A DNA stretch of 64,000 nt from a bacterium OM1 bin76 (GCA_002238785.1 MPNA01000006.1:62001-126000), one strand, 5' to 3'; positions 54,617 through 63,955 are shown, counted from the stretch's first letter. Made by a program: numbers and translations. Notes: generated by a model not told the origin, from the letters alone.

Positions 54617-55573
54617 TTAAAGCCCTAGGCGGCGGCCCGCTTCGGACCACCGGGTTATGAAACGGATTCCCAATACCAGCAAACCGTCGACCACCACGGC
54701 CAGCACACCGAGAAACACAGTCAGGGACACCAGTGCCTCAGCAGCACCAAACGTGCCCATCAAAAAACTCCATATCCGGATCAGAAACCCTCCCCCCAAC
54801 TGTGGCCCGAGCACCTCCACCAAGGCACCCAGTCCCCAGGCACCGGCCAGGGCGATCCGAAAGCCTCCGGCTATTTCAGGCACTGTCCCCCTCAAGTACA
54901 CCCATCTGAATATGGATCTGGGGGTCCCTCCCAGGGTCAGAGCGGATTCCACAATACCCACCGGGATGTTCTCCGCTGCCCGGCGGCTGAAGAAATACAT
55001 GAGCAGAGTGGTGTAGAAGGTAATCAAACCGATCGTGGTCAGGAGAGGAATCTCGATCCCGAACCAGATCACGAAGAAAGGGGCAGCGATGAAGATGGGT
55101 GCGGTCCCGAAGAAGGAAGCAACCGGTGTCACTACCTCGGCAATCTTGGGGAATACCAGACTGCCCAAACCCATCGACAGGCCAAAGATCGTCCCAAAGG
55201 CAGCCCCTATCAGAATGTTCTTGGTGGTCTCCACCAGATGGAGCGCGTACCCGAAGCAGATGTCGGGGATGTCTGCGATCCTCTCACTGGCAAGCTCCGG
55301 ACAGGCCTGCGTTATATATCTGCTTTGCAATCCCTCGCTGAAAAGGAAGTTCTGCACGAAATGGGTGATGGTATTCCAAGGCCTCGGCATGAAAGTCTGA
55401 GGATCATCCATCAGAAAGAGGAGAGGCGAAATGGGCGAGGCCAACCACTCCCAGATCGCGAAAAAGGACACCATCCCCAGTAGCAAATAGATCACATAGG
55501 CGATTCGGCGCCGCCGACTGGCGCGCCGCGCCTTTGCTCTCACATCAAGAACATCGGTGTTGGTCATCGTCAC
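54617..55573 (-). CDS. ABC transporter permease (NitT/TauT type), short form
   Basis: Protein of 318 residues with about six membrane segments and the EAA motif VESALTLGGTPRSIFRWVYLRGTVPEI. Its N-terminus is basic. It pairs with the 405-residue permease, so the importer uses two different permeases. The gene follows the binding-protein gene after a strong hairpin. Confidence 0.9.
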   Translation of the reverse strand: MTMTNTDVLDVRAKARRASRRRRIAYVIYLLLGMVSFFAIWEWLASPISPLLFLMDDPQTFMPRPWNTITHFVQNFLFSEGLQSRYITQACPELASERIADIPDICFGYALHLVETTKNILIGAAFGTIFGLSMGLGSLVFPKIAEVVTPVASFFGTAPIFIAAPFFVIWFGIEIPLLTTIGLITFYTTLLMYFFSRRAAENIPVGIVESALTLGGTPRSIFRWVYLRGTVPEIAGGFRIALAGAWGLGALVEVLGPQLGGGFLIRIWSFLMGTFGAAEALVSLTVFLGVLAVVVDGLLVLGIRFITRWSEAGRRLGL

Positions 55574-55611
55574 TGGAGATCTGGTCCTTATTTTTGGCTT
55601 TTACAGGCCAA

Positions 55612-55645
55612 ACGCGGGGCCGGACGGACTGGTCCGACCCCGCGT
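55612..55645 (-). terminator. Intercistronic hairpin between binding-protein and permease genes
   Basis: Long stem (ACGCGGGG-x-CGGAC with GTCCG-x-CCCCGCGT, one mismatch) and a 6-nt loop, directly after the binding-protein stop. This would stop or process part of the transcript, keeping binding-protein mRNA more abundant than permease mRNA. Confidence 0.6.
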
Positions 55646-55688
55646 CGGCTATTTCTCTTGTCTACTCAGACAAAACGTTTCCCGGAAC

Positions 55689-57449
55689 CTAGCCGATAAG
55701 GGCGGCCTCGAGGAAGCGCTGTGCGTCGTAGAAGTTATAACGGTCATAGAAGACATGGGCCTGATCCACCAACGCCTGCTGGCTCTCGGAGAGATCCATG
55801 TCCATGGCGCGGGCGAACAGATCGTCGGAGCGATCCTGCATGCCCTTCAGGTCGTAATAGAGCTCCTGGGCCAGCAAGAACTGCTCCAAGCCTGCCTGGG
55901 TGTCGTAGGTCGCCGACAGCGTCCCTTGAGACTTCAGCTTCTCGATCTGGGTCCTGAACACCGTCTCGGGGTGATAGCTGGGCAGACTCAAGTCCCACAG
56001 GGCTTCCTGGTCTTCCCAGTTGAAGGACGGGTCAATCGTGTCCCAGATGATCCCGATGTCTTCGGGCTCCATGCTCAGAGAGCGCTTCTCATTGATGATG
56101 TTGGCCTCGATCTCCCACAACTGATATTGAGTGTCGGGATCTTCCAGAGCGGCAAAGATGCGGTTGGCAACGGAGATGACCCGGTAGGCCAAGTCCTTGT
56201 TCTCTTCAACCCACTCGCGACGGGCCAGCAGTCCGGTACCACCAACAGTGGACGAAGCGATGGCTGTCTGCTGCGAGAGGGCGTCATGCTCATACATCTG
56301 AGCGAAGTTGATCAGCGGATCCCATCCGTTGCGCATCATCTGCACCAGGGTGGGGGCGCCGTACGGCATGGCGAAATCAATCCGTCCGGCAACTGCTGAG
56401 AGCTCCACGATTGTGGGGTCGTCAACATACACCGGCTGGGCATAGTTACGCCAGTCGTTGGTGGTAACGCGGATCGGCTGGGGATTGCCGTCAGCATCCA
56501 GAGACGGCGTGCCGTCCCTATTCAAGAGCACCAACTGGTTGCCTTCAGCGTCGAGCACCGGGATGTCCTCTTCCACATCTTCCCACCACTGCGGGAGATA
56601 TGCGAAGAAGGCGTCGGAATACTGCGCCTGGGTGGTGCTGTGCGGCGGGATGTGAACTTCGGAGCCCACCAACTGCTCAACAGCGGCTTGGGCGGCTTCG
56701 GGGAAGGTCATCCCTTCATCCATGAACTCCAACGCGGTCTTGGCATCGCTGTCAGGCGACACGAGGATGGCGTAGCCAACGTAGATGTCCGCGAAGTGAA
56801 TGGGAGGAATGCTCTGACCGAAAGTCTCCAGCGTTCCGAACACTCCCGGCACCCAGCCTTGGGCGACATCACCATCACCGCGCTGCAACCAGGGAACGAT
56901 CTCCTGGGAAGCGGTGAAGTAGTGATAGGTGGGGGTGTTGGGTGTGATGGTGATGTTCAACTCATCCCACCAGCCCAACTCGATCGGAATCTGCCAGTAG
57001 GCGAGGTCGGCGCAGCAGGGGTAGATACCCATGCGCACCTCAGCAGCCCGGACCTCGGGCGCCTCCACCATTGAGGCCATTTCCAGTTCCATCGCAGCCT
57101 GCTCTGCAGCCGCCTCAGCAGCAGCCGCCTCAGCAGCCGCCGCGTCAGCAGCCGCCTGAGCCTCTGCCAAGGCAGCCTGCGCCTCAGCATCACCGGCCGC
57201 GGCAGCAGCCTTGGTCTCTTCCAGCTCGGCCATAGCAGCCTGGGCAGCAGCCTCTGCTTCAGCAGCCGCGTCCGCAGCCGCGTCCGCAGCCGCCTGAGCC
57301 TCAGCAGCAGCAGCAGCCTGGGCAGCAGCCTCTGCCTCAGCAGCAACAGCTGCGGCTTCCGCGTCAGCGGCAGCGTCGCCGTCGCCGCAGGCCGAAGCCA
57401 GCAAAGCCAAGGCCGCCATCACTACGATGACGCCTTTAATTTTCTTCAT
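55689..57449 (-). CDS. ABC transporter substrate-binding lipoprotein (NitT/TauT-like) with Ala-rich spacer
   Basis: Protein of 586 residues from ATG 57449 (further upstream frame is unrelated). Signal peptide with lipobox ending LLASAC. Residues about 28-135 are a heptad-like Ala/Glu helix (many AEA, AAQAA and ADAAA units) expected to form a long rigid spacer or coiled coil. The binding domain starts at about 140 (VRMGIYPCCADLAYWQIPIE, LGWWDELNIT), and the NMT1/TauA-like fold continues to the C-terminus. It captures the solute for the two permeases and ATPase downstream; solute identity is unknown. The spacer length is unusual for this family. Confidence 0.88.
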   Translation of the reverse strand: MKKIKGVIVVMAALALLASACGDGDAAADAEAAAVAAEAEAAAQAAAAAEAQAAADAAADAAAEAEAAAQAAMAELEETKAAAAAGDAEAQAALAEAQAAADAAAAEAAAAEAAAEQAAMELEMASMVEAPEVRAAEVRMGIYPCCADLAYWQIPIELGWWDELNITITPNTPTYHYFTASQEIVPWLQRGDGDVAQGWVPGVFGTLETFGQSIPPIHFADIYVGYAILVSPDSDAKTALEFMDEGMTFPEAAQAAVEQLVGSEVHIPPHSTTQAQYSDAFFAYLPQWWEDVEEDIPVLDAEGNQLVLLNRDGTPSLDADGNPQPIRVTTNDWRNYAQPVYVDDPTIVELSAVAGRIDFAMPYGAPTLVQMMRNGWDPLINFAQMYEHDALSQQTAIASSTVGGTGLLARREWVEENKDLAYRVISVANRIFAALEDPDTQYQLWEIEANIINEKRSLSMEPEDIGIIWDTIDPSFNWEDQEALWDLSLPSYHPETVFRTQIEKLKSQGTLSATYDTQAGLEQFLLAQELYYDLKGMQDRSDDLFARAMDMDLSESQQALVDQAHVFYDRYNFYDAQRFLEAALIG

Positions 57450-57511
57450 GGGATCTTCCTTCCGCTCGCTTGCTCGTCGTGCTTTGCGCACACGTTTCCG
57501 AAGTGGCTTAT

Positions 57512-57525
57512 GTCGGTATGCCGAC
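57512..57525. promoter_or_regulatory. Inverted repeat in the ABC-operon leader
   Basis: GTCGG-TATG-CCGAC palindrome in the 5' region of the binding-protein gene, about 63 nt before its start and just downstream (on the minus strand) of an AT-rich stretch (TATATATTTA) that could hold a promoter -10 element. It could be an operator or leader hairpin. Confidence 0.35.
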
Positions 57526-57570
57526 TCCCGCCTAAATATATAGCAACAAAAAGGACCTAATCCCAAAACA

Positions 57571-57588
57571 GGCGCCTTTTTTGGCGCC
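57571..57588 (-). terminator. Rho-independent-type terminator of the xanthine-dehydrogenase operon
   Basis: On the minus strand GGCGCC-AAAAAA-GGCGCC is followed by TGTTTTGGG, 41 nt after the molybdopterin-subunit stop codon. A short stem, but with a T-containing tail in the right orientation. Confidence 0.55.
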
Positions 57589-57628
57589 GGGAGCGGGGTT
57601 GCTTCTGTTTTTGATCGTGGAGTCGGGT

Positions 57629-59863
57629 CTATCCCGCTGACCGCAATCCGGCAGACACCTGCCCTGGAGTTAAGGGAAGTTGGTTGAACCACACCCCTGT
57701 GGCGTCGAAGAGCGCCGCGGAAACCGCCGGCGCCAGGGGGACAAAGGGCATCTCCGCCATACCCCGCACACCCCATGGGCCACGGGGATCTGGAATCTCC
57801 ACAATGACGCTCTCCACTCGCTCCGGGATATCACCGATGCCGGGTATCAGATAGGTACTCAGGTGAGGATTGAGGATCTTTCCCTGTTCTGTGACAAGCC
57901 GCTCCGTCACTGCATAGCCATGAGCTTGAGCCACTGCCCCTTCGACCTGACCCTTCACCAAGCCGGGGTTGATGGCCTTGCCGACATCCACCGCGCAGAC
58001 CACCGACTCCACCTTCAAGTGGCCGGTGTCCACATCAACGGTTACCTCCACCGCCTCAGCCATCCAACCGTATGCGAAGTTGAGTTCACCGGCGCCGGTG
58101 TGAGGGTCGAACGTCTCGGTGGGCGGTGGAACGAAGCGGAACTTGCCCAGTGCCGGACGATCTCCCTCCAGCCAGCGTTTCTGGGCTTCCTCCGTAGCGC
58201 CCAGAATGGAGTTGCCTGCCATCCAGGTCAATCGGGAAGCAGAGGCCGACCCCGAATCGCCTGTGTAGGCCGTGTCGGAATACCGGGTCTCGACCACCCC
58301 GACATCCACCCCGGCCGCTTCGGCAGCCATCTGGGCGAAGGCCGTATGGGCGCCCTGTCCTACCTCGGCGCCGCTGTGATACAACACCACCTTCTCCACT
58401 TCTTCGTCGCCCCACAACTCGACGGCCGCCTCGCATCGCTCTGGGAAACCGAACGAGAATCCGACATTCTTGAAACCACAGGCAAAACCCCTCCCGCGGC
58501 GCTGCCGGGATGCATCGGCGGGCAGGGACCTGAATACCGGGAAGGGAGCGGTCACAGTTTTCGGGGGATCCTCCCATGCCGCCCGGTCGGCACAAGCCTC
58601 GATCACTTCGGGAAGGCTTACCACCGATGGAACCGTGGTTCCCCAGTGACCGATGTCACCCTCCCTGAAGCAATTACGAAGCCGCAGTTCCACGGGATCC
58701 ATTCCAAGCTCCACGGCCAGGCGGTTCATCTGGCCTTCGGCTGCCATGGCTCCTTGAGGGGCCCCGAAGCCCCGGAAGGCGCCGCCGGGAACCGAATGGG
58801 TGTACACCACCCGTGAATCCACCTTCAGATTGGGAACCCGGTATGGCCCGACCGAACAGAGATGCATGTTGCCCATGACCTTGTCGGAGGTGTAGTTGTA
58901 GGCGCCCGCGTCCATCCACCCCTCTGCCTCCACAGCGGTGAGAACACCTTCGCGGGTTGCGCCCCAGCGGGCATGGATCACTGCCTTGTGACGTTTGTGG
59001 TGCCCCACGATGCTCTCCTCACGAGACCACACCGTCCGCACCGGTCTACGAATTCCCTTACGGGCCAGCTTTTGCACCGCCAGTGCCATCACGATCTGCA
59101 ACGACATGTCCTCCCGACCCCCGAACGCTCCTCCGATGGCCGGGTAGATGACCCTGATGCGTTCCGGTTTGAGATCGAGCGCATGGGCGATCTGTTCCTG
59201 GTCCTCATGGGTCCATTGCCCGGCGATCTCAACGGTGATCCGGTCCTGGGAATCCAGGTAGGCCACAGCCGCCTCCGGTTGCAGATAGGCATGTTCCTGC
59301 AGGGGAAGGACATACGTGCCGCTCACCTCCACATCGGCAGCCCGCCACCCCCCCTCCATGTCTCCCACCCGGAATTTGAGATGCTTGTAGGTGTTGGTGC
59401 CCAAACCGTTCTCGGGATGCACCAGCACCGTGTCGGTGCGGGCCGATTCCAGATCAGGGACCAGCGGAAGGTCCTCCCATTCGACCCGCAGTCGCTTGGC
59501 GCCTTCTTCGGCCTGCTGCCGTCTCTGCGCCACCACCACTGCGATCTGGTCTCCCTCCCATCGGCTGACCTCAGAGGGGACCTCACTGCGGTTCGTCGCC
59601 CCCACCCCCACCAACACCGGCTGATCGAAGCGGGTCAGCCCGTATTCATTGATCGGAACGTCGGCGGCGGTAACCACTTCGATCACCCCGGGCGCCGCCA
59701 TCGTGTCGGAGACATCCATCGCCACCATCCGGGAATGAGGACGACCGCTGAACACCACTTTGGCATACAGGGCGTCCCCTCGATGGATATCCGCCGGGTA
59801 GAGGGCTTCCCCGGTGGTTTTGGACGTGGCGTCGCGGCGGGGCGCAGAGCTACCGATGCTCAC
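57629..59863 (-). CDS. Xanthine-dehydrogenase-type molybdopterin-binding subunit
   Basis: Protein of 744 residues from GTG 59863, which overlaps the stop of the FAD/Fe-S subunit (GTGA). It has the N-terminal aldehyde-oxidase domain (TGEALYPADIHRGDALYAKVV) and then the Mo-pterin domains. Seen: YPAIGGAFGGREDMSLQ, PGGAFRGFGAPQG, GQGAHTAFAQMAAEAAG and the region of the catalytic Glu in VRGMAEMPFVPLAPAV. The family hydroxylates N-heterocycles such as hypoxanthine/xanthine or nicotinate; substrate is not resolved. Last gene of a five-gene operon. Confidence 0.93.
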   Translation of the reverse strand: MSIGSSAPRRDATSKTTGEALYPADIHRGDALYAKVVFSGRPHSRMVAMDVSDTMAAPGVIEVVTAADVPINEYGLTRFDQPVLVGVGATNRSEVPSEVSRWEGDQIAVVVAQRRQQAEEGAKRLRVEWEDLPLVPDLESARTDTVLVHPENGLGTNTYKHLKFRVGDMEGGWRAADVEVSGTYVLPLQEHAYLQPEAAVAYLDSQDRITVEIAGQWTHEDQEQIAHALDLKPERIRVIYPAIGGAFGGREDMSLQIVMALAVQKLARKGIRRPVRTVWSREESIVGHHKRHKAVIHARWGATREGVLTAVEAEGWMDAGAYNYTSDKVMGNMHLCSVGPYRVPNLKVDSRVVYTHSVPGGAFRGFGAPQGAMAAEGQMNRLAVELGMDPVELRLRNCFREGDIGHWGTTVPSVVSLPEVIEACADRAAWEDPPKTVTAPFPVFRSLPADASRQRRGRGFACGFKNVGFSFGFPERCEAAVELWGDEEVEKVVLYHSGAEVGQGAHTAFAQMAAEAAGVDVGVVETRYSDTAYTGDSGSASASRLTWMAGNSILGATEEAQKRWLEGDRPALGKFRFVPPPTETFDPHTGAGELNFAYGWMAEAVEVTVDVDTGHLKVESVVCAVDVGKAINPGLVKGQVEGAVAQAHGYAVTERLVTEQGKILNPHLSTYLIPGIGDIPERVESVIVEIPDPRGPWGVRGMAEMPFVPLAPAVSAALFDATGVWFNQLPLTPGQVSAGLRSAG

Positions 59864-61311
59864 GGCATCTCTCCCGACGCTTCTGCGACTGCCTGAATGA
59901 TCGGGTAGTAGCCGGTACAGCGACACAGGTTCCCGCTCAGAGCGGTCCGGATCTCTTCTTCCGTTGGATCGGGGATCTTCTCCAAGAGCTTGGTGGCTGA
60001 CATCAGGAAACCGGGGGTGCAGTAGCCGCATTGAACGGCGCCGGTGCGGCAGAAAGCGGACTGCACAGGGTTGAGTCCTCCGTTGGCGAGGCCTTCCACG
60101 GTAACGATCTCCGCCCGGTGGGCCCGGGGAGCAGGAGTGAGGCAGGAGAGGGCGGCCTCCTTGTCAAGAAACACCATGCATGCGCCGCATTCTCCCTCCG
60201 CACACCCCTCCTTGGTTCCGGTGAGAGATGTTCCCGCAGCCGGCCCCGCCACATCCCGCAGCCAGTCGAGCAGGGTCAGATCTCCACCACTGCGGGTGAC
60301 GATCGGTGTCCCGTTAACCACCGCTTCGATGGAATCGCCCTCCTGGTGAGAATACGCCTCGTTCAAAGTCGGCTGGTCGGAGACGCCGAACTGCACCGGG
60401 CGGGAAGGAACCGCCTGCCGTTCGTCACCATCCCTAATAGCGGTCAGCGCCCGGCGAACCATCACCTCGGTTGTCCACCTCCGGTACTCGGCTGTTCCTC
60501 GAAGGTCGTCGATGGGTTCTATCCCGGCTGCTGCGGCCCGCGCCGCGGACACGATGGTCTCTTCATCCAGTTTCCTGCCCAACAAAGCCCGCTCGGCCCC
60601 CCGCGATCGCACTATCACCGGAGCAACGCTCCCCAGAGAAATCCGGGCCGAGGTGACTAAACCCGCGGGGTCCGCCTCGACAACCAACGCCATATGCACC
60701 ACCGATATAGCCTGCGCCATCCGCAGTCCCAGCTTTACGAACAAACCGGACTGGTGGCGGGCAAGCCCGGGAAAGATGACCGCGGTCACCATCTCGTCCG
60801 CAGCCAATGTGGTGGAGCGGAAGCCGGGATAGAAGTCGGCCAGGGCCTGCTGCCGTTCGCCGCGTTGGGAACGAATAGTCAACCTGGCGTCCAAGGCGTT
60901 GAGGGCGGAAATGGTGTCGTTGGCGGGGCTGGCGGTCACCAGGTTCCCCACCACCGTGGCGCGGGCCTGCAGGGGAGGAGCTCCCACCTCCATCGATGCC
61001 TGCGCCAGTGGAAGAGCCCTTTCCCACAGCAGTTGCGAAGCGACCACATCGGCATGGGTCACCAGGGGACCCAGGTGGATGTCTCCATTGAGGTCCTCTT
61101 CAATGTGATCGAGACCTCTGATCCGGGAGATGTCCACCAGCATGTGCAAACCCTGCCGGACCCCGCGGCGGACTTCCAACACCAGGTCGGTCCCCCCTGC
61201 CACCAACCGGGCTCCTTCCCCGTGGTCGGCCAGCAACGCCAGAGCTTCCTCCACGGTGGAGGGCGACTCGTAGCGGTCGGTTAGGTCGGATCGGTGCTGA
61301 ACGTCGTGCAA
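59860..61311 (-). CDS. Fused FAD-binding and 2Fe-2S subunit of xanthine-dehydrogenase-type enzyme
   Basis: Protein of 483 residues combining two normally separate subunits. The N-terminal FAD-binding domain (about 1-285) has ARLVAGGTDLVLEVRRG, VVGNLVTASPANDT and the CO_deh_flav_C region. The C-terminal ferredoxin-like region (about 320-483) has the plant-type cluster GCAEGECGACMVFL and the second cluster CGYC ... LCRCTGY. In XdhA of proteobacteria the order is Fe-S first, so the order here is reversed. Electrons pass from the Mo site through two 2Fe-2S clusters to FAD. Confidence 0.9.
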   Translation of the reverse strand: MHDVQHRSDLTDRYESPSTVEEALALLADHGEGARLVAGGTDLVLEVRRGVRQGLHMLVDISRIRGLDHIEEDLNGDIHLGPLVTHADVVASQLLWERALPLAQASMEVGAPPLQARATVVGNLVTASPANDTISALNALDARLTIRSQRGERQQALADFYPGFRSTTLAADEMVTAVIFPGLARHQSGLFVKLGLRMAQAISVVHMALVVEADPAGLVTSARISLGSVAPVIVRSRGAERALLGRKLDEETIVSAARAAAAGIEPIDDLRGTAEYRRWTTEVMVRRALTAIRDGDERQAVPSRPVQFGVSDQPTLNEAYSHQEGDSIEAVVNGTPIVTRSGGDLTLLDWLRDVAGPAAGTSLTGTKEGCAEGECGACMVFLDKEAALSCLTPAPRAHRAEIVTVEGLANGGLNPVQSAFCRTGAVQCGYCTPGFLMSATKLLEKIPDPTEEEIRTALSGNLCRCTGYYPIIQAVAEASGEMP

Positions 61312-61316
61312 AGTGG

Positions 61317-61910
61317 CTATCCCTCCGTCTTCGAACTGTTGTAAACGAGGCCGCCTCCCCCCACATAGTCTTGCAGCACGGCTACTGCTTCGGCCCGCAG
61401 GACATCCTCCACTACCCCGATCCCTCGCCTCTGGAACCCCTCCACCCAGTCGGACGGTCGGTTACCTTCATCGAAGCCCACTGCTCGGGCATCTTCCTCA
61501 CGAGCGCCGATCACCACCCGGGAGACTCCCGACCAAGGGATGGCCCCCAGGCACATGGCGCAAGGAGAGCAACTGGTGACCAACTCGGTGGGGCCCTCGT
61601 TGCCTTCGGTCAGGTCAAAGTTCCCCAAGGCCTGTCCGGCCAGACAGATCGCCACCACCTCGGCGTGGGCAGCGGCGGAGGTGCTGGGAACCACCCGATT
61701 GACCCCCAGCGCCAGCGGACGGCAGGTCTTGAGATCGAACACAGCCGCCCCAAATGGGCCCCCGGTTCTCTCCGCCACGTTGCGACGGGAAAGCTCCACA
61801 GCCAATGCCATCCGTTCCTCCCGGGTGGGGAAAGCCTGGCGCGGGTCCACTAGTTCATGAGTCCAAGGGGGAAGATCCCAACGCATGCTGACCGGGAGTG
61901 ACAAGCCCAT
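61317..61910 (-). CDS. Cytidine-deaminase-fold nucleobase deaminase, copy 1
   Basis: Protein of 197 residues from ATG 61910. Zinc-dependent deaminase motifs AHAEVVAI and SPCAMC. Close to guanine deaminase/tRNA-adenosine-deaminase-like proteins, but longer N-terminally (MRWDLPPWTHELVDPRQAFP). Acts on an amino-purine or pterin-like base, given the xanthine-dehydrogenase neighbour. It is tandem to copy 2 with which it shares most of the first 100 residues. Confidence 0.86.
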   Translation of the reverse strand: MGLSLPVSMRWDLPPWTHELVDPRQAFPTREERMALAVELSRRNVAERTGGPFGAAVFDLKTCRPLALGVNRVVPSTSAAAHAEVVAICLAGQALGNFDLTEGNEGPTELVTSCSPCAMCLGAIPWSGVSRVVIGAREEDARAVGFDEGNRPSDWVEGFQRRGIGVVEDVLRAEAVAVLQDYVGGGGLVYNSSKTEG

Positions 61911-61918
61911 GCTCGACC

Positions 61919-62488
61919 CTATGTCCCCCCTCCCCCATCGGCGTACTCTCGGAGCACCGCCACCGCCTCGGTTCGCAGGACATCCTCTGTGACCGCTACT
62001 CCCTGCCGCTGCAACTCCTGCACCCAGTCGGGAGGTCGGCTGCTCCCGCCCAAGCCAAGCGACCGGGTGTCCTCCTCGCGGGCTGCGATCACCAGACTGG
62101 ACACTCCCGACCCGAGTATCGCTCCCTGGCACATCATGCAGGGGGCGCAACTGGTCAGCAACTCGACCGGTCCTTCGCTTGCCGCCCTCAGATCGTGGTG
62201 CCCTCCTGCTACACCGGCCAGGCATACCGCCACCACTTCGGCGTGGGCTGCCACGGTAGCACTCGGCGCCACCACATTGACCCCCACCGCCATGAGACGG
62301 CGTGTGGACAGATCGAAGACGGCCGCCCCGAACGGATCGCCGGTTCTCTCCGCCACGTTGCGACGGGAAAGCTCCACAGCCAACTCCATACGCTCCGACA
62401 TAGTGGAGAAGCGTCTGTGGGAGCGCGCCAGGTGTTGCGCCCAGCGGGGAAGATCCCAACGCATGCTGACCGGGAGAGGCAAGGCCAT
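61919..62488 (-). CDS. Cytidine-deaminase-fold nucleobase deaminase, copy 2
   Basis: Protein of 189 residues, ATG 62488. Zinc motifs AHAEVVAV and APCMMC. The N-terminal portion (MALPLPVSMRWDLPRW) matches copy 1, and both share VELSRRNVAERTG and the tail of the enzyme. A tandem duplication; 8 bp separate the two copies. Two deaminases may act on different bases or form a heterodimer. Confidence 0.86.
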   Translation of the reverse strand: MALPLPVSMRWDLPRWAQHLARSHRRFSTMSERMELAVELSRRNVAERTGDPFGAAVFDLSTRRLMAVGVNVVAPSATVAAHAEVVAVCLAGVAGGHHDLRAASEGPVELLTSCAPCMMCQGAILGSGVSSLVIAAREEDTRSLGLGGSSRPPDWVQELQRQGVAVTEDVLRTEAVAVLREYADGGGGT

Positions 62489-62491
62489 CCT

Positions 62492-63955
62492 TCAGGCTCC
62501 GGACGCCGCGATTCGATTGAACTCCTCGATCAGCGGGTCGATCCTCTCACCGGCGCGGCGGATGGTGTCCCAGTATCCAGAGTCATACCATTGATCTTCC
62601 AACTCTGAAGCGGACTTTCCCTGCTGCTCAACCCAGGTGAAGTATTTGAGGCTGTGGATACGTCGCCGCCTCGGATAGTCCAACTCCGCCATGTGATCGG
62701 TGGAGGCCCCCATCAGGTGGCGGTGGTAGATCCCCGCTGCATCAGCGGTGCTCAACTCTCCGTGGTCTTCGGCCAACTCCACCAGGCGACTTCGGTAGAG
62801 GTCCATGGAGTCGGTGAGCACTGTGAACACCAGGTCTCCCCTGCCCAACTCGTACCACTTGGCCATCTTGATGGCCGACAGCAGATTGGCCGCCCCGGAA
62901 ATGCCCAGCAAGTCGAGCCTCTCGATGACATCGGAGGAGACTCCCTGGGAGGCCAGATAGTCCTGCCCGGCCGGTTCATTGAAGAGCCGGATCAGCCCCA
63001 GAGGAGCGGTATCATCGATGGCAACCACCATGTCGGTGTTGCGCACGTTGTGGATCCAGGGAATGTGCTTGTCCCCGATCCCCTCGATGCGATGCTCCCC
63101 GAACCCGCCCTGAAGCATGGTGGGACACTGCAGGGCTTCCCCTGCCGCGATGCGGCTACCTGGGAATCGTTCTTTCACATAGTCGCCCGATGCCAGCGTT
63201 CCCGAGGAACCGGTGGTCAGCGCCACTCCGGCCAACCGGTCACCGGGACCCATTAGTTCCTCCGCCAGGTCGGCAAAGGCAGGACCGGTCACCGAGTAGT
63301 GCCACAGGTAGTTTCCGAACTCGTCGAATTGGTTGAAGATCATGATGTCCCGGCCCGAGCGGCGCAACTCCCAGCATTTGTCGAATATTTCTTTGACGTT
63401 GCTCTCCGAACCCGGGGTGGCGATCACCTCGTCGGCCACCTTGTCCAACCACTGGAAACGCTCCCGGCTCATTCCCTCCGGGAGGATGGCGATGGAGCGG
63501 CAGGACAGAATGCGGGAGTCATAGGCGCCTCCCCTGCAGTAGTTGCCCGTGGAGGGCCAGGCCGCCAGTTGGCGCGTCGGGTCGAACTGGCCGGTGACCA
63601 GACGCGGCGCCAGACAACCGAAAGCCGCCCCGACCTTGTGTGCGCCGGTCGGGAACCACTTTCCCACCAGGGCAACCACCCGGGCGTCGCACCCGGTCAA
63701 CTCCGGAGGGAACTCCATGAAATTGAGTCCCCCGAACCCACCGCCTCGTTCCACAGGCTCATTCCGCCAGGTGACTCTGAACAGATTGGCGGGATGCAAA
63801 TCCCATAGCCCGACTCCGGCGAGCTGCTGTTTGATCGAGGAGGGGGCCGACTGTGGGGTGCGCATCTGGGCAAACGTGGGAATAGTCAAGCCCAACTCAC
63901 CTGCCCGGCGAGCCACCCGCTCCCGTACCTCAGGAACGATGGTCAGATCAATCAT
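62492..63955 (-). CDS. PLP-dependent fold-type II enzyme (cysteine-synthase-like)
   Basis: Protein of 487 residues. The Lys that binds PLP is in the segment FPTGAHKVGAAFG; the PLP-phosphate loop resembles TTGSSGTLASGDYVKERFPG. It belongs to the tryptophan-synthase-beta/cysteine-synthase superfamily, larger than the usual about 310 residues. It could be a beta-elimination or ammonia-lyase enzyme such as diaminopropionate ammonia-lyase; I cannot assign a substrate. First gene of the five-gene minus-strand operon (PLP, deaminase, deaminase, FAD/Fe-S, Mo), with an AAAGGTAAAGAAG ribosome-binding region upstream. Confidence 0.85.
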   Translation of the reverse strand: MIDLTIVPEVRERVARRAGELGLTIPTFAQMRTPQSAPSSIKQQLAGVGLWDLHPANLFRVTWRNEPVERGGGFGGLNFMEFPPELTGCDARVVALVGKWFPTGAHKVGAAFGCLAPRLVTGQFDPTRQLAAWPSTGNYCRGGAYDSRILSCRSIAILPEGMSRERFQWLDKVADEVIATPGSESNVKEIFDKCWELRRSGRDIMIFNQFDEFGNYLWHYSVTGPAFADLAEELMGPGDRLAGVALTTGSSGTLASGDYVKERFPGSRIAAGEALQCPTMLQGGFGEHRIEGIGDKHIPWIHNVRNTDMVVAIDDTAPLGLIRLFNEPAGQDYLASQGVSSDVIERLDLLGISGAANLLSAIKMAKWYELGRGDLVFTVLTDSMDLYRSRLVELAEDHGELSTADAAGIYHRHLMGASTDHMAELDYPRRRRIHSLKYFTWVEQQGKSASELEDQWYDSGYWDTIRRAGERIDPLIEEFNRIAASGA

